DNA from: Alistipes sp.
GTDB taxonomy: Bacteria > Bacteroidota > Bacteroidia > Bacteroidales > Rikenellaceae
Assembly: GCA_017436185.1 (NCBI GenBank)
Contig: JAFSDP010000022.1
Coordinates: 1-18,995, forward strand
Length of the DNA stretch: 18,995 nt
Direction of reading: 5' to 3'
The notes under the pieces: generated by a model
What the model saw: the letters and a program-made list of their open reading frames with translations, nothing else
Database searches by the model: none
Told to the model about the DNA's origin: nothing
Part shown: positions 1-7,474 of the stretch, piece after piece
Layout: each line of letters begins with the position of its first letter
Numbering within the stretch: position 1 is the stretch's first letter
Made by a program: the position numbers and the translations under genes

Positions 1-13
1 ATGTGTAGATTGT

Positions 14-57
14 CCTCGGTGTCAGAATAGCACCTCGGTGGGTCGATTGACCAATCG
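14..57 (-). other. Structured leader of a leftward transcript (palindrome plus direct repeats)
   Basis: Just downstream of the leftward promoter lies CGATTG-AC-CAATCG (44-57), a 6-base inverted repeat with a 2-base spacer. CCTCGGTG occurs twice (14-21 and 33-40). This could be an operator over the start site or the 5' part of a structured leader or small RNA. It matches no riboswitch class I recognise. Confidence 0.3.
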
Positions 58-63
58 GTACTG

Positions 64-94
64 CAAATATACAACATTCCAACCCCGTTGTCAA
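64..94 (-). promoter_or_regulatory. Leftward Bacteroidota-type promoter for a gene outside the window
   Basis: On the minus strand TATATTTG (71 to 64) matches the -7 consensus TAnnTTTG, with TTG (94 to 92) 20 bases upstream as a -33 box. It points left, so it would drive a transcript that starts near position 57 and leaves the window. No coding start is visible before position 1. The promoter is inferred from consensus only. Confidence 0.5.
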
Positions 95-129
95 GTATTT
101 TAGGGTAAAAAAATTGAACTTTTTGTGAT

Positions 130-179
130 ATTTCACCGATTTCACATATTTCACGGATTTCATTATTTCACGATTTCAA
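130..179. repeat. Six tandem 8-9-base ATTTCAC units
   Basis: ATTTCAC-like units start at 130, 139, 148, 157, 165 and 173. Four are exact and two have a changed last base (ATTTCAT, ATTTCAA). Spacing is 9, 9, 9, 8 and 8 bases, close to one unit per helical turn. The function is unknown; a protein-binding array or simple slippage are both possible. Confidence 0.7.
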
Positions 180-193
180 GGGTGTGTTAAGTG

Positions 194-225
194 AAATTCA
201 AAATTTAGAATGCAAAATTCAAAAT
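194..225 (+). repeat. 32-base repeat, left copy (inverted partner at 2683-2714)
   Basis: The 32 bases here equal the reverse complement of 2683-2714 except for one mismatch at the twelfth base. Each copy also carries an internal direct repeat, with AAATTCAAAAT at both ends. The pair brackets the xpt-xanQ operon. It is probably a dispersed intergenic repeat; no transposase is present. Confidence 0.75.
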
Positions 226-228
226 TAG

Positions 229-318
229 ATAAAGAGATTAAAGAACTTAAAGAGATTAACGATGCAGACCTAAAAACCTTAAGCTCTTTAATATCCTTAA
301 ACTCTTTAATCTCTTTAT
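229..318. repeat. Long AT-rich inverted repeat (hairpin)
   Basis: ATAAAGAGATTAAAGA (229-244) is perfectly complementary to 303-318 (16 bp). The next 15 bases (245-259) pair imperfectly with the stretch just inside the right arm (about 288-302). In RNA or single-stranded DNA this would be a stem of about 30 bp with a loop of roughly 28 bases. No T-run follows, so it is not a standard terminator. The short ORF that could be read through it is an artefact of the repeat. Confidence 0.7.
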
Positions 319-336
319 CCTCCTTACTTTGCAGCA

Positions 337-358
337 CGGGTTACATTTTTGTAACCCG
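337..358. repeat. Perfect 8-bp hairpin CGGGTTAC-ATTTTT-GTAACCCG
   Basis: CGGGTTAC (337-344) and GTAACCCG (351-358) pair exactly around a 6-base loop. There is no downstream T-run. It may be an operator or the end of a longer repeat element. It directly abuts the GACCTATA-like array. Confidence 0.6.
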
Positions 359-476
359 GCCTATAAAGACCTATGGGGCCTATGTGGCCTATAAGACCTA
401 TGGGTCGTTATAAGGTGCTGACCTAATCCCCATAACGACCTATAGCGACCTTAACAGACCTATAGCGACCTTATCC
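358..476. repeat. Array of 9-10-base GACCTATA-like units with nested hairpin
   Basis: Units of the form RRCCTATRN start at 358, 368, 377, 386 and 395 (10, then 9-base period). A second set, GACCTATAGC alternating with GACCTTANNN, starts at 437, 447, 457 and 467 (period 10). Between them GGTCGTTAT (403-411) pairs perfectly with 432-440 around a 20-base loop. Inverted relatives of these units occur after xanQ at 2591-2628. Confidence 0.7.
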
Positions 477-544
477 CCAGGGGCACTATGGGCTTTTTTT
501 TGAGGAAAGATGGCCGAAAGTGGCACAATCACTCTATAATTTGC

Positions 545-552
545 TATCTTTG
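545..552 (+). promoter_or_regulatory. -7 box of the xpt-xanQ promoter
   Basis: TATCTTTG matches TAnnTTTG. No convincing -33 TTTG lies at the expected distance. The predicted start site near 559 lies upstream of the ATG at 578 but downstream of the in-frame ATG at 488, so it decides the xpt start. I see no purine riboswitch in the short leader. Confidence 0.6.
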
Positions 553-577
553 TGACAAAATAGATTTTTCTCACTCT

Positions 578-1144
578 ATGAAACAACTCAAAGAACGTAT
601 TTTAAGCGACGGAAAATGTTTTGATGGCGGCATTTTGAAGGTGGACAACTTTATCAATCATCAGATGGATCCGGTGCTTATGCGCGAAATGGCCGAAGAA
701 CTTGTCAGACGTTTCTCCAACCATTCCATCAACAAGGTGATAACCATCGAAGCAAGCGGTATCGCCCCGGCAATTATGGTCGGAGCCGCGCTGAATGTGC
801 CGGTGCTCTTTGCCAAGAAGAAGATGCCCAGCACGATGGAAAATATGTTGGTTACCGAGGTCTTCTCCTTTACCAAGAACCGAACCTACTCGGTGTGTGT
901 CAGCAGCAACTATCTCACGGCCGACGACAGAGTCTTGTTCGTTGATGATTTTCTTGCCAACGGAAATGCTGCCAAAGGTATTATCGACTTGGTAGAGCAG
1001 TCGGGTGCCACCCTGGAGGGGATGGGTTTTCTGATCGAGAAGGGCTTTCAGCGTGGAGGCGATGAGTTGCGCAGTCGGGGCATTCACATCGAGTCGCTGG
1101 CCATCATCGACAGCTTGGATAATTGTACCATCACATTCAGATAG
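578..1144 (+). CDS. xpt: Xanthine phosphoribosyltransferase
   Basis: This 188-residue protein matches the usual length of Xpt (about 190 aa). The enzyme joins xanthine to PRPP to give XMP in cytoplasmic purine salvage. The PRPP-binding loop [13 protein letters not shown] is at residues 119-131, with the FLANG form typical of Xpt rather than the TTG form of other phosphoribosyltransferases. IEASGI (58-62) and the lysine-rich FAKKKMPST segment (78-86) also fit the family. The start at 578 is preferred over the in-frame ATG at 488 because the extra 30 residues are unlike the family and the likely promoter lies between the two. The gene ends two bases before xanQ, so the two form one operon pairing salvage with uptake. 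Confidence 0.95.
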   Translation: MKQLKERILSDGKCFDGGILKVDNFINHQMDPVLMREMAEELVRRFSNHSINKVITIEASGIAPAIMVGAALNVPVLFAKKKMPSTMENMLVTEVFSFTKNRTYSVCVSSNYLTADDRVLFVDDFLANGNAAKGIIDLVEQSGATLEGMGFLIEKGFQRGGDELRSRGIHIESLAIIDSLDNCTITFR

Positions 1145-1146
1145 TT

Positions 1147-2457
1147 ATGCAAAAAAACGGCTTGATTTACGGCTTGGAGCAGCGTCCCCCGCTCAAGGAT
1201 ACGCTGTTTGCAGCGCTGCAACACCTGTTGGCCATCTTTGTTGCGATTATCACCCCTCCACTCATCATCTCCGCAGCGTTGGGCTTCGATGTCGAAACAA
1301 CGAGCTTTTTGGTCTCGATGTCCCTGTTTGTGTCGGGTATTGCCACCTTCATCCAGTGTAGGCGGTTAGGTGGTGTGGGGTGTGGACTGCTCTGCGTTCA
1401 AGGCACCAGTTTCTCCTTCATCAGCCCGATCATCCTGGCCGGAACAATCGGTGGCCTGCCCGCCATTTTTGGTGCAACTATGGTGGCGGCCTTGGCAGAA
1501 ATTTTCATTAGCCGAATTTTGAAGTATGCAATGAAAATTATCACGCCGCTGGTCTCGGGAATTGTCGTTTCGCTGATTGGTATCAGTCTGATTAAGGTGG
1601 GAATCACCTCGTGCGGAGGTGGTGTGGCTGCCATCGAAAATGGTACGTTCGGATCGTTTCAGAATCTCGCCATAGCGGCTCTCGTCTTGTTGCTCATCGT
1701 GCTCTTTAACCGTAGTTCGAATCGCTATTTGCGCATGGGGTCAATCATTATCGGCATCGTAATTGGCTATGTGGTATCCTATTTTTGTGGGATGGTCGAT
1801 TTCGGCAGTATGCCCAATTACTCGCTCTTTAACATCCCCGTTCCGTTCAAATACGGTGTGTCGTTCAACCTCTCGGCCATCTTGGCTTTTGCGATTGTCT
1901 ATGTCATTACGGCCATTGAGGCTTATGGAGACATAACCGCCAACTCGCTCATTTCGGGGGAGCCTGTCGAGGGTGAGACCTTTTTGAAGCGTGCCCAAGG
2001 CGGTATTCTTGCCGATGGTGTCAATTCGTTCATCGCCGGTATGTTAAATTCGTTTCCCAATTCGATTTTTGCTCAAAACAACGGCATGATACAGCTTACC
2101 GGTGTGGCAAGCCGCTATGTGGGTTATTTTATCGCCCTGTTTCTTGTCGTGCTCGGCTTCTTCCCCATCATCGGCGTAATCTTCTCGTTTATGCCCGACC
2201 CGGTGTTGGGTGGTGCCACCTTGCTGATGTTCGGTACGGTAGCCTCTGCCGGTGTGAAGATTATTGCCTCGCAGCGTATCGACCGCAAGGCCACCTTGGT
2301 CATTGCCATTAGTTTCAGCATGGGACTTGGCGTAGAGCTCTATCCCGATATTCTGATGCAGTTCCCCGAGGCCATCAAGAATATCTTTTCGTCGGGTATC
2401 ACGACCGGAGGCCTGGCTGCCATTATCGCCAATATGGTCATCCGTATCAAGGAGTAA
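1147..2457 (+). CDS. xanQ: Xanthine permease, NCS2 family (XanQ/XanP type)
   Basis: The 436-residue, very hydrophobic protein is a nucleobase:cation symporter-2 member that imports xanthine, probably with protons. Family landmarks are visible: QH in TM1 (residues 25-26), E258 in AIEAYGD, D290 in GGILADG, and Q310-N311 in FAQNNGMIQLTGVASR. The spacings E-32-D-20-Q equal those I recall for E. coli XanQ (E272, D304, Q324), which favours xanthine over uracil. The start at 1147 was chosen over the in-frame ATG at 1123 because that one lies inside xpt and adds no family sequence. It is translationally linked to xpt (2-base gap). XanP and XanQ cannot be told apart with certainty here. Confidence 0.9.
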   Translation: MQKNGLIYGLEQRPPLKDTLFAALQHLLAIFVAIITPPLIISAALGFDVETTSFLVSMSLFVSGIATFIQCRRLGGVGCGLLCVQGTSFSFISPIILAGTIGGLPAIFGATMVAALAEIFISRILKYAMKIITPLVSGIVVSLIGISLIKVGITSCGGGVAAIENGTFGSFQNLAIAALVLLLIVLFNRSSNRYLRMGSIIIGIVIGYVVSYFCGMVDFGSMPNYSLFNIPVPFKYGVSFNLSAILAFAIVYVITAIEAYGDITANSLISGEPVEGETFLKRAQGGILADGVNSFIAGMLNSFPNSIFAQNNGMIQLTGVASRYVGYFIALFLVVLGFFPIIGVIFSFMPDPVLGGATLLMFGTVASAGVKIIASQRIDRKATLVIAISFSMGLGVELYPDILMQFPEAIKNIFSSGITTGGLAAIIANMVIRIKE

Positions 2458-2590
2458 ACTTGACATCGGCACATTATTCCCATTACTCCCATCCCGTCCT
2501 ATTGAGGGAGCATAGCGACCGAAATATCTCTGATAGTCGCCCTGTTCGCCCAGAGATTCTTCACTGACGTTCAGAATGACGACCTTTGCC

Positions 2591-2628
2591 CATAGGTTTT
2601 ATAAGTCTTATAGGTCTTATAGGTCCTT
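2591..2628. repeat. Inverted TATAGGTC-like array downstream of xanQ
   Basis: Four units of 9-10 bases start at 2591, 2601, 2610 and 2619 (CATAGGTTTT, ATAAGTCTT, ATAGGTCTT, ATAGGTCCTT). They are the reverse complement of the GACCTATA-like units at 358-476. The preceding 2458-2590 has no gene. It holds only a small dyad, ATTCT (2556-2560) with AGAAT (2573-2577), inside a stretch that resembles a common dispersed bacterial intergenic repeat. Confidence 0.65.
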
Positions 2629-2649
2629 ATCAAACCACCTCCCACAACG

Positions 2650-2682
2650 AAAAAGGGGGTCGTAGCCACCGCCACAACCCCC
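2650..2682 (-). terminator. Intrinsic terminator of the padR-DUF2812 operon
   Basis: Read leftward, GGGGGT (2682-2677) pairs with ACCCCC (2660-2655) around a 16-base loop and is followed by five T (2654-2650). It lies 30 bases past the DUF2812 stop. On the plus strand the same stem is followed by ATTTTG, so it may also slow transcription coming from xanQ. Confidence 0.65.
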
Positions 2683-2714
2683 ATTTTGAATTTTGCATTC
2701 TACATTTTGAATTT
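2683..2714 (-). repeat. 32-base repeat, right copy (inverted partner at 194-225)
   Basis: This is the reverse complement of 194-225 with a single mismatch. It overlaps the last two bases of the DUF2812 stop codon (2713-2714), so the repeat sits exactly at the gene end and may supply the stop. It lies between that stop and the terminator stem. Confidence 0.75.
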
Positions 2715-3309
2715 ACACGATTACGCCGATGTCGTCGATGAGTTTATTGACCTGGCGACGCAACTTGTTGATGATGCGGATCCATACCACGGCCAGCACC
2801 ACAATGGCCGACGACGCACAGCCGAGCATAATGCCTCGGAAAAAGTCGTCCAGCTGAGGATTCGAGCTGATCAGCAGCCCGACAAAGCAGCCGACTACGA
2901 TGCAGGCAAAGGTGGTCAGCAGGCGACAGAAGGTGCGCACCGAGAAGGAGTAGATTTTGTTGATGTGGCGCAGCTTGGCGTAGGTGTCGTCCTTCATATC
3001 GAAGGGCCCCTCGGCCGCCTTTTTCTGCAAAAAGAGCCAATCCTTCAGCTCGCCCACCACGCGGATGTTGCACTCGGTGAGGAAGTTGAAATAGCTCTCA
3101 CGCACCTCGTCCGAGGCGGTGCGCTCTACCATATCGAGCTTGTAGATGTACTCGCCCGGTGTGCCTCGACGGAAGATGTAACGGCATAGACCTACGGCCG
3201 TGAGGTTCCACCCCTCCTTGGCCATCTCGTTGATCCACTGCTCCTCCTGCTCGTACTCGGCGATGGTGTAGAATCGCCACACTTTTTTCATTTCGCTTGT
3301 CTGTCTCAT
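2713..3309 (-). CDS. DUF2812 domain membrane protein
   Basis: The 198-residue protein has an N-terminal DUF2812-like region (about 10-105) with the usual pattern of aromatic residues: W11-R-F-Y near the start, EEQWINEMAKEGWNL (22-36) and GEYIYKLDM (52-60). Two predicted TM segments follow (127-147 and 157-180), then a short charged tail. DUF2812 proteins are commonly encoded right after a PadR-type regulator, as here (3-base gap). Their biochemical role is unknown; they may be membrane-bound effectors or sensors for the regulator. An alternative start at 3291 (MKKVWRF) would remove six residues; 3309 was kept because it is tightly coupled to the upstream stop. Confidence 0.85.
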   Translation of the reverse strand: MRQTSEMKKVWRFYTIAEYEQEEQWINEMAKEGWNLTAVGLCRYIFRRGTPGEYIYKLDMVERTASDEVRESYFNFLTECNIRVVGELKDWLFLQKKAAEGPFDMKDDTYAKLRHINKIYSFSVRTFCRLLTTFACIVVGCFVGLLISSNPQLDDFFRGIMLGCASSAIVVLAVVWIRIINKLRRQVNKLIDDIGVIV

Positions 3310-3312
3310 AGC

Positions 3313-3630
3313 CTAACGTGTTTGAATTTTCAAGATCTCTTTTCCGTTTTCGACCAACTCGCTAAGACGCTCTATTTCAGCCTCAAGGACCGTGCGTCCT
3401 CGGTCGGTTAGTCGATACTCCTTTTTGCGCCCCTCCTCGGGTAGCGGCTCAATCCACCCCTTCTCCTGCAACGAGGCCAACGCCCCGTAGAGCGTGCCTG
3501 CCGAGAGGGATAACCGCCCCCGACTCAGCGCAGCCGTCTGCTGCATAATGCCGTAGCCGTGCATCGGCTCGACGAGCGAAAGAAGGATGTAATAGACCGC
3601 CTCGGTAAGGGCATTGGTGTTGGTGTTCAT
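3313..3630 (-). CDS. PadR-family transcriptional regulator
   Basis: This 105-residue protein is a small winged-helix regulator of the short PadR class. Characteristic features are YYILLSLVEPMHGYGIMQ (13-30), LSAGTLYGALASLQEKGWI (42-60, recognition helix and start of wing) and EYRLTDRGR (71-79), followed by a C-terminal dimerisation helix. PadR proteins usually repress their own operon and respond to small molecules. The neighbouring DUF2812 gene and the palindromic site over the promoter (3672-3705) fit autorepression. The natural ligand cannot be inferred from the sequence. Confidence 0.92.
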   Translation of the reverse strand: MNTNTNALTEAVYYILLSLVEPMHGYGIMQQTAALSRGRLSLSAGTLYGALASLQEKGWIEPLPEEGRKKEYRLTDRGRTVLEAEIERLSELVENGKEILKIQTR

Positions 3631-3671
3631 CGTGGTTTTATGGTTGTCGGTTTTGCTATATTGTCTTCCGT

Positions 3672-3720
3672 TATATCGTCAACCGATACAAAGGTAAACG
3701 ATATATTTCGTTTTAGCAAA
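3672..3720 (-). promoter_or_regulatory. padR promoter with overlapping inverted-repeat operator
   Basis: On the minus strand TTTG (3720-3717), a 20-base spacer and TACCTTTG (3696-3689) form a near-perfect Bacteroidota promoter. TATATCGT (3672-3679) and ACGATATA (3698-3705) form an 8-bp inverted repeat with an 18-base spacer that straddles the -7 box. A third half-site CGAT (3684-3687) pairs with ATCG (3675-3678). The arrangement suggests PadR autorepression; the binding itself is inferred. Confidence 0.7.
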
Positions 3721-3750
3721 TTTTTTTCGATAATTTTTCGTTTGGCCTCC

Positions 3751-3782
3751 AAAAAACGGAGCAACCTTGTGTGGCTGCTCCG
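3751..3782 (-). terminator. Strong intrinsic terminator of the shorter tubulin-like gene
   Basis: Read leftward, CGGAGCAGCC (3782-3773) pairs over 10 bp (one G-U) with GGTTGCTCCG (3766-3757), with a 6-base loop and six T (3756-3751). It begins 17 bases after the stop codon at 3800. It separates this gene from the padR promoter immediately to the left. Confidence 0.9.
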
Positions 3783-3799
3783 CTTGGTTAAGTGTTTTT

Positions 3800-6163
3800 T
3801 TATTGTTCAGATTCCTCTGATGCGGAACGAGGTTTAAGGCTGAAACCTTCTTGGCGCATCTGATCGAATAGCTCTTTGTCGAAATGGGGGTTGAAGGTGC
3901 TGCCTCCACTCAAATAGGCTTCGATTACTCGCTCGTATTCCTCGACCACCTGCTCGTCAAAGGCCTCGATGCAGTAGGGTATCACCGCTTCCCACGTATG
4001 GAACATCACCATCTCCTGCGTTCCAATTCCGGAGCAGTTGTGTTGCTCGGTTATGCCACAAGGAAGTTGCGTTGCCAGCTGTTGGGTAATTAGGTGTGCG
4101 TTTCGCGGGGTCGATTGGCCGAAGCAGAGATGGCTGTGGTTGGCGATTAGTTCCGTAGGGCGCCGTCCGCTGTCATTGGCTAAACCACGATTGTTGAGAC
4201 GCAACAGCCGCTCCGCTTTTGTGCCGATTACTTCGGCTAAACCGGTAAGTGCCTCGTCGCTCATCTCTTCGATGACCTCGGCGATGGGCTTGGTGCGGTA
4301 AGCCTCTGCTTGTGGTAATTGGGTAACATAGCCATCGATGGCGGTCTGCAATTCGGTTTCGATGTCCAATTCCAAAAGTGATTTATCCATTCTCGCAACA
4401 AATTGAGCCACACTGATCTCATTCGGATTGATGGTGACATTTTCACGCTCCAATACCGAAAGATCGTGCTCGTGGAGGGGCGAAGAACCACGATGGATTA
4501 ACGCATCCGACTCGTTGGTGTAGAGTTCGCTCAAGTGGCCCAACAGCTCATCGGTAGATGCAAGCTGATGGTGGTATTTTTGAATTTCGTTGAGCAGATG
4601 CACGAAGATGTCACGGGCAGCCTCACGGCGCTTAATCTCCAAGGCGAGCTTCAGCATCCTCTTGGCTGTTGATGAAACAACATCCAGACGCTCCTGCCTG
4701 CCACGGTTGGTTCTAAAGAATCTGCCGTCATAGTTCTCGTACTCCTGTTGAGCCTTCGCCAACATAGGCAACAAATAAGCCAACTGTTGCTTAAGTTCAT
4801 ATGCCTCATTGTCCATCTTTTCGCGGCAACTATACAGCTGATTCCTCAGGGTCTGGAGAAATTTCAGAGCGTTGGCCACGCCGCCCTCATCGCTCAAAAT
4901 CGACACCAACTCGGCTTTAAGCAGACGCTCCTTCTCGGCCTGAAGCTCGGCCAATGCCTTTTCTGCGGGGAAGTCCACCAGTGTGTTGATGTAGTTCTGC
5001 ACCGTCGCTTTAGTTGCGGTCATCGAGTCCTGGATAGCCACCTTGGGGCCCTTCAACTTACCCAACGCCTCAACGGAGTAGATTGAGTCGATGAGCAGGT
5101 CGTTATATTCATTCTCAAGGATGCGTGCCGCCATCATCCAGTCGATGGCCCTCTGTGGGATGTCGGAACCCTCCTGACGCATCTTGCGAATCAGCTCAAC
5201 GGCCGCCTTGCAGCCATAAAGCTTGGCTAGCAGGTCGCCTCGATAGACTATGCGTACAACGCCCATACCGCTCACCCAACCGATTTTGTCGGCAAGGTTG
5301 TATATTCCGCTTTGCCACTCCATATTTGGGCTTTCGGGCATAGGAATTTGGCTGCGTGTATAGATGTGTAATCCGATGGTTGGGCACAACTCATGTATAT
5401 TTGGTATTATACGGCCGCTTTCGGTTTGGTTATCTATCAAATAAAAGTGGTCGAAAAGCGGTCGGTCGTAGCTCTTTTCTTTTCCATTGATGGTGAATTT
5501 GACGGGCTTGGATGGGGTGGCACTCATCAGATAGTCCAAGTCGAGGGTGGCCGAGTAGGCGTTTAGGGGGAAACGCCTCGTATGCGTCCTGAGCGGATCC
5601 ACCATACGGAAGACGCTATGCAAAACGCCGTAGCCGATGATATTGCATTGGTTGCCGTACATCGAACGAACCAGGTCGGCAATGTTGATAAACGAGCCTG
5701 CACCGGTCCCGCCACATAGTGAGGTGAGGATGTAGAGGTCAAACTCTGGTGCGAAGGCTATTTGTTGAACCTGTTGCACACGCTGTTGCAGCGCAGTTTG
5801 GATATAAGGCAGGAGATACTCGGTGTAGAATCGCCCGTTTGTGCGATGAACAGAACCATCCGAGATACGGTGTGCCAAGCTAACGGTATTACCGGGGAAG
5901 AGCCAGTTGTAAGCGCCGCGTTTCTCTTGAGCCTCGAAGTACTCCTCTCTCGGGCTTCCGATGTAGGGAATCAACAACGCATCCTCCTCGATCGAAGTCG
6001 ATAGTTCGGGGTTCTTAATGTCGGCGAGGTTGTAATCAATGGCCAAAAAGTTCACAATGGGCGGAAGGTTACCCTTGCCGTAAACATCTTCGTATTGCTT
6101 TTTAATCGCAGCCAGGATGCGAATACCCGTGCCGCCGAGTCCGATGTAGATGGAAGGTCTCAT
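3800..6163 (-). CDS. Tubulin/FtsZ-like GTPase (Tubulin_2 type), short paralogue
   Basis: The 787-residue protein starts with a Rossmann-like nucleotide-binding segment, GLGGTGIR (8-15). It carries the tubulin signature loop as SLCGGTGAGSF (148-158), followed by NAYSATLDLDYL (201-212), likely to contact the nucleotide. The remainder is a long helical region, with likely coiled coil near 440-530. It is clearly paralogous to the 984-aa protein at 8800 along its whole length, but stops about 200 residues earlier, right after the shared NPHFDKELFDQMRQ region. The terminator 17 bases downstream suggests a stable short form rather than a fresh truncation. It is transcribed divergently from the vWA operon. 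It may be a regulator, a partner subunit or a polymer-capping form of the longer protein (inference). Confidence 0.85.
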   Translation of the reverse strand: MRPSIYIGLGGTGIRILAAIKKQYEDVYGKGNLPPIVNFLAIDYNLADIKNPELSTSIEEDALLIPYIGSPREEYFEAQEKRGAYNWLFPGNTVSLAHRISDGSVHRTNGRFYTEYLLPYIQTALQQRVQQVQQIAFAPEFDLYILTSLCGGTGAGSFINIADLVRSMYGNQCNIIGYGVLHSVFRMVDPLRTHTRRFPLNAYSATLDLDYLMSATPSKPVKFTINGKEKSYDRPLFDHFYLIDNQTESGRIIPNIHELCPTIGLHIYTRSQIPMPESPNMEWQSGIYNLADKIGWVSGMGVVRIVYRGDLLAKLYGCKAAVELIRKMRQEGSDIPQRAIDWMMAARILENEYNDLLIDSIYSVEALGKLKGPKVAIQDSMTATKATVQNYINTLVDFPAEKALAELQAEKERLLKAELVSILSDEGGVANALKFLQTLRNQLYSCREKMDNEAYELKQQLAYLLPMLAKAQQEYENYDGRFFRTNRGRQERLDVVSSTAKRMLKLALEIKRREAARDIFVHLLNEIQKYHHQLASTDELLGHLSELYTNESDALIHRGSSPLHEHDLSVLERENVTINPNEISVAQFVARMDKSLLELDIETELQTAIDGYVTQLPQAEAYRTKPIAEVIEEMSDEALTGLAEVIGTKAERLLRLNNRGLANDSGRRPTELIANHSHLCFGQSTPRNAHLITQQLATQLPCGITEQHNCSGIGTQEMVMFHTWEAVIPYCIEAFDEQVVEEYERVIEAYLSGGSTFNPHFDKELFDQMRQEGFSLKPRSASEESEQ

Positions 6164-6185
6164 AGTTTTTGGGTTAAATCGTAAA

Positions 6186-6217
6186 CAAATTTAGCCTTTA
6201 GTGATGAAAAATGCAAA
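6186..6217 (-). promoter_or_regulatory. Promoter of the shorter tubulin-like gene
   Basis: On the minus strand TTTG (6217-6214), 20 bases and TAAATTTG (6193-6186) match the Bacteroidota consensus. The predicted start near 6179 leaves a leader of about 16 bases before the ATG at 6163, including the TTTAACCCAAAAAC motif. Confidence 0.75.
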
Positions 6218-6313
6218 TCAAAACGCTCTATATTTTTGTTCTCGTTGTTCTGCTGTCGGATTTTATGGGATGGCGACCGATGAAGAAAAATTGTTGTAGA
6301 AAAATTTGGTCGT

Positions 6314-6346
6314 TTTGTCAAAAAAGGCTAACTTGCATTGAATTTG
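6314..6346 (+). promoter_or_regulatory. Possible promoter of the vWA-tubulin-protease operon
   Basis: TTTG (6314-6317), a 21-base spacer and TGAATTTG (6339-6346) resemble the consensus, but the -7 box has TG instead of TA. It would give a leader of about 110 bases. The rest of 6218-6463 has no other feature I can support. Confidence 0.35.
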
Positions 6347-6463
6347 GGGATGCTATCGTGTTGTAAAAAGACGGATGTGTAACAGCTACCTAAAGAGTCT
6401 CACGAAAAAGTGTCGTCGAAAACCCGCAAAACGAACAAGATTTTTATCAAAATTAACCTAAAA

Positions 6464-7471
6464 ATGAAGAAACTTTACTTATTCTTGATTTTGTGTGCCT
6501 GCTGTTTGACGAGCAGTGCCTGGGCGCAAAATCGAAACATCTACATCTGGGATGTTACCCGCTCGATGATCGGAAAGGGTATGGTGAATGGTCAGGCTAC
6601 GCCTGATGTCTATGACAAAGTGGAGGACTATCTGATTAAGGATATCAACCGAATTGCCAACAACCATACCGAGATTGTTGTTATCCCGTTCCAAGAGGGT
6701 GTGTTGTTCGACCAAATCATATCGGTGCCCAACTCGACCGATGACTCCAAAAAACAGATTATCGAAAAGATTAAGCAGACGGGGCCGTCGTGTATGAAGC
6801 TGAAGCACTCCAATACCAACATTTCCGAGCCGCTGCTCTACGCTCAGCGCACCTACCAGAAGGGCGATAAGGTGAATACGTTGGTGCTGCTGACCGACGG
6901 TCGCCAAAATATGAACGGCGGTATGGATGCACTCCGAGAGGCCATCAAAGGTTGGAATAACGATGCCGACGAGGATGAGTTTCTGATTTATGTCTTGACC
7001 ACGGAGAATGCCGAGCAGCCCACGTCGGACGATTTGGGTAATGTGGATTATGTCACCACAGGTGAGTTTGTGAATCAACTGATTCGTCTGCAGCTGAAGC
7101 CGACTGCGGAGATTGCGTTCAACATCAAGGACCAAACGAGAATCAATGTTTCGTTTGCCAACAATAGCGATGTGCCTCTTCCGACGGGAGCTAAAATCCG
7201 TGTTCAGAGCCAGGCGGGTGCTCCGATTGCCATCAACGAGGTGGTGGAGTTGGTGAATGGCGCCATCTGCATTACGCCCGACTTCGATTACGAAGCACTC
7301 AAAACGCAACTTGCCGAGGAGGTGTCGATGCGTTTGGTGTATAGTGTGGAGAACAACGATGAGCTTAAAGCCAAGCAGAATAAAAAGGTCGCCATAGTTC
7401 CCGCCCACTCGCAGGTGAAATTGATCAACAAGAAAGAGCGTGTATTAACCATTTCCGTAGTAGAAGAGTAA
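6464..7471 (+). CDS. Secreted von Willebrand factor A (vWA) domain protein
   Basis: The 335-residue protein begins with a signal peptide (MKKLYLFLIL..., residues 1-21) ending in SSAWA before Q22, so it is exported to the periplasm. The vWA fold follows at about 25-210, with an intact metal-binding MIDAS: D30-V-T32-R-S34, T118 in SNTNIS, and T144-D145-G146 in LLTDGRQN. Such domains bind a divalent metal and a protein partner. A beta-rich tail (215-335) may be an additional adaptor domain. The start at 6464 is chosen over the ATG at 6410 because it gives a proper signal peptide and follows TTAACCTAAAA. It is the first gene of a five-gene operon and is three bases from the next. The partner is probably the neighbouring lipoprotein-like protein (inference). 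Confidence 0.88.
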   Translation: MKKLYLFLILCACCLTSSAWAQNRNIYIWDVTRSMIGKGMVNGQATPDVYDKVEDYLIKDINRIANNHTEIVVIPFQEGVLFDQIISVPNSTDDSKKQIIEKIKQTGPSCMKLKHSNTNISEPLLYAQRTYQKGDKVNTLVLLTDGRQNMNGGMDALREAIKGWNNDADEDEFLIYVLTTENAEQPTSDDLGNVDYVTTGEFVNQLIRLQLKPTAEIAFNIKDQTRINVSFANNSDVPLPTGAKIRVQSQAGAPIAINEVVELVNGAICITPDFDYEALKTQLAEEVSMRLVYSVENNDELKAKQNKKVAIVPAHSQVKLINKKERVLTISVVEE

Positions 7472-7474
7472 GCT

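Noticed and set aside
210..413. Short 67-codon ORF upstream of xpt
   Set aside because: Its sequence is created by the long hairpin and the GACCTATA-like array, and it has no promoter or protein-like composition.
471..479. Possible replication origin suggested by TTATCCCCA and iteron-like arrays
   Set aside because: Only one imperfect DnaA-like box was found, with no replication gene nearby, so the evidence is too thin to call an origin.
553..577. Purine riboswitch before xpt
   Set aside because: The leader between the predicted start site and the ATG is about 20 bases, too short for the aptamer.
2686..3189. Plus-strand open frame of 167 codons opposite DUF2812
   Set aside because: The minus strand encodes a recognisable DUF2812 protein with two TM helices, a promoter and a terminator. 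The plus frame begins in the 32-base repeat and has no family features.
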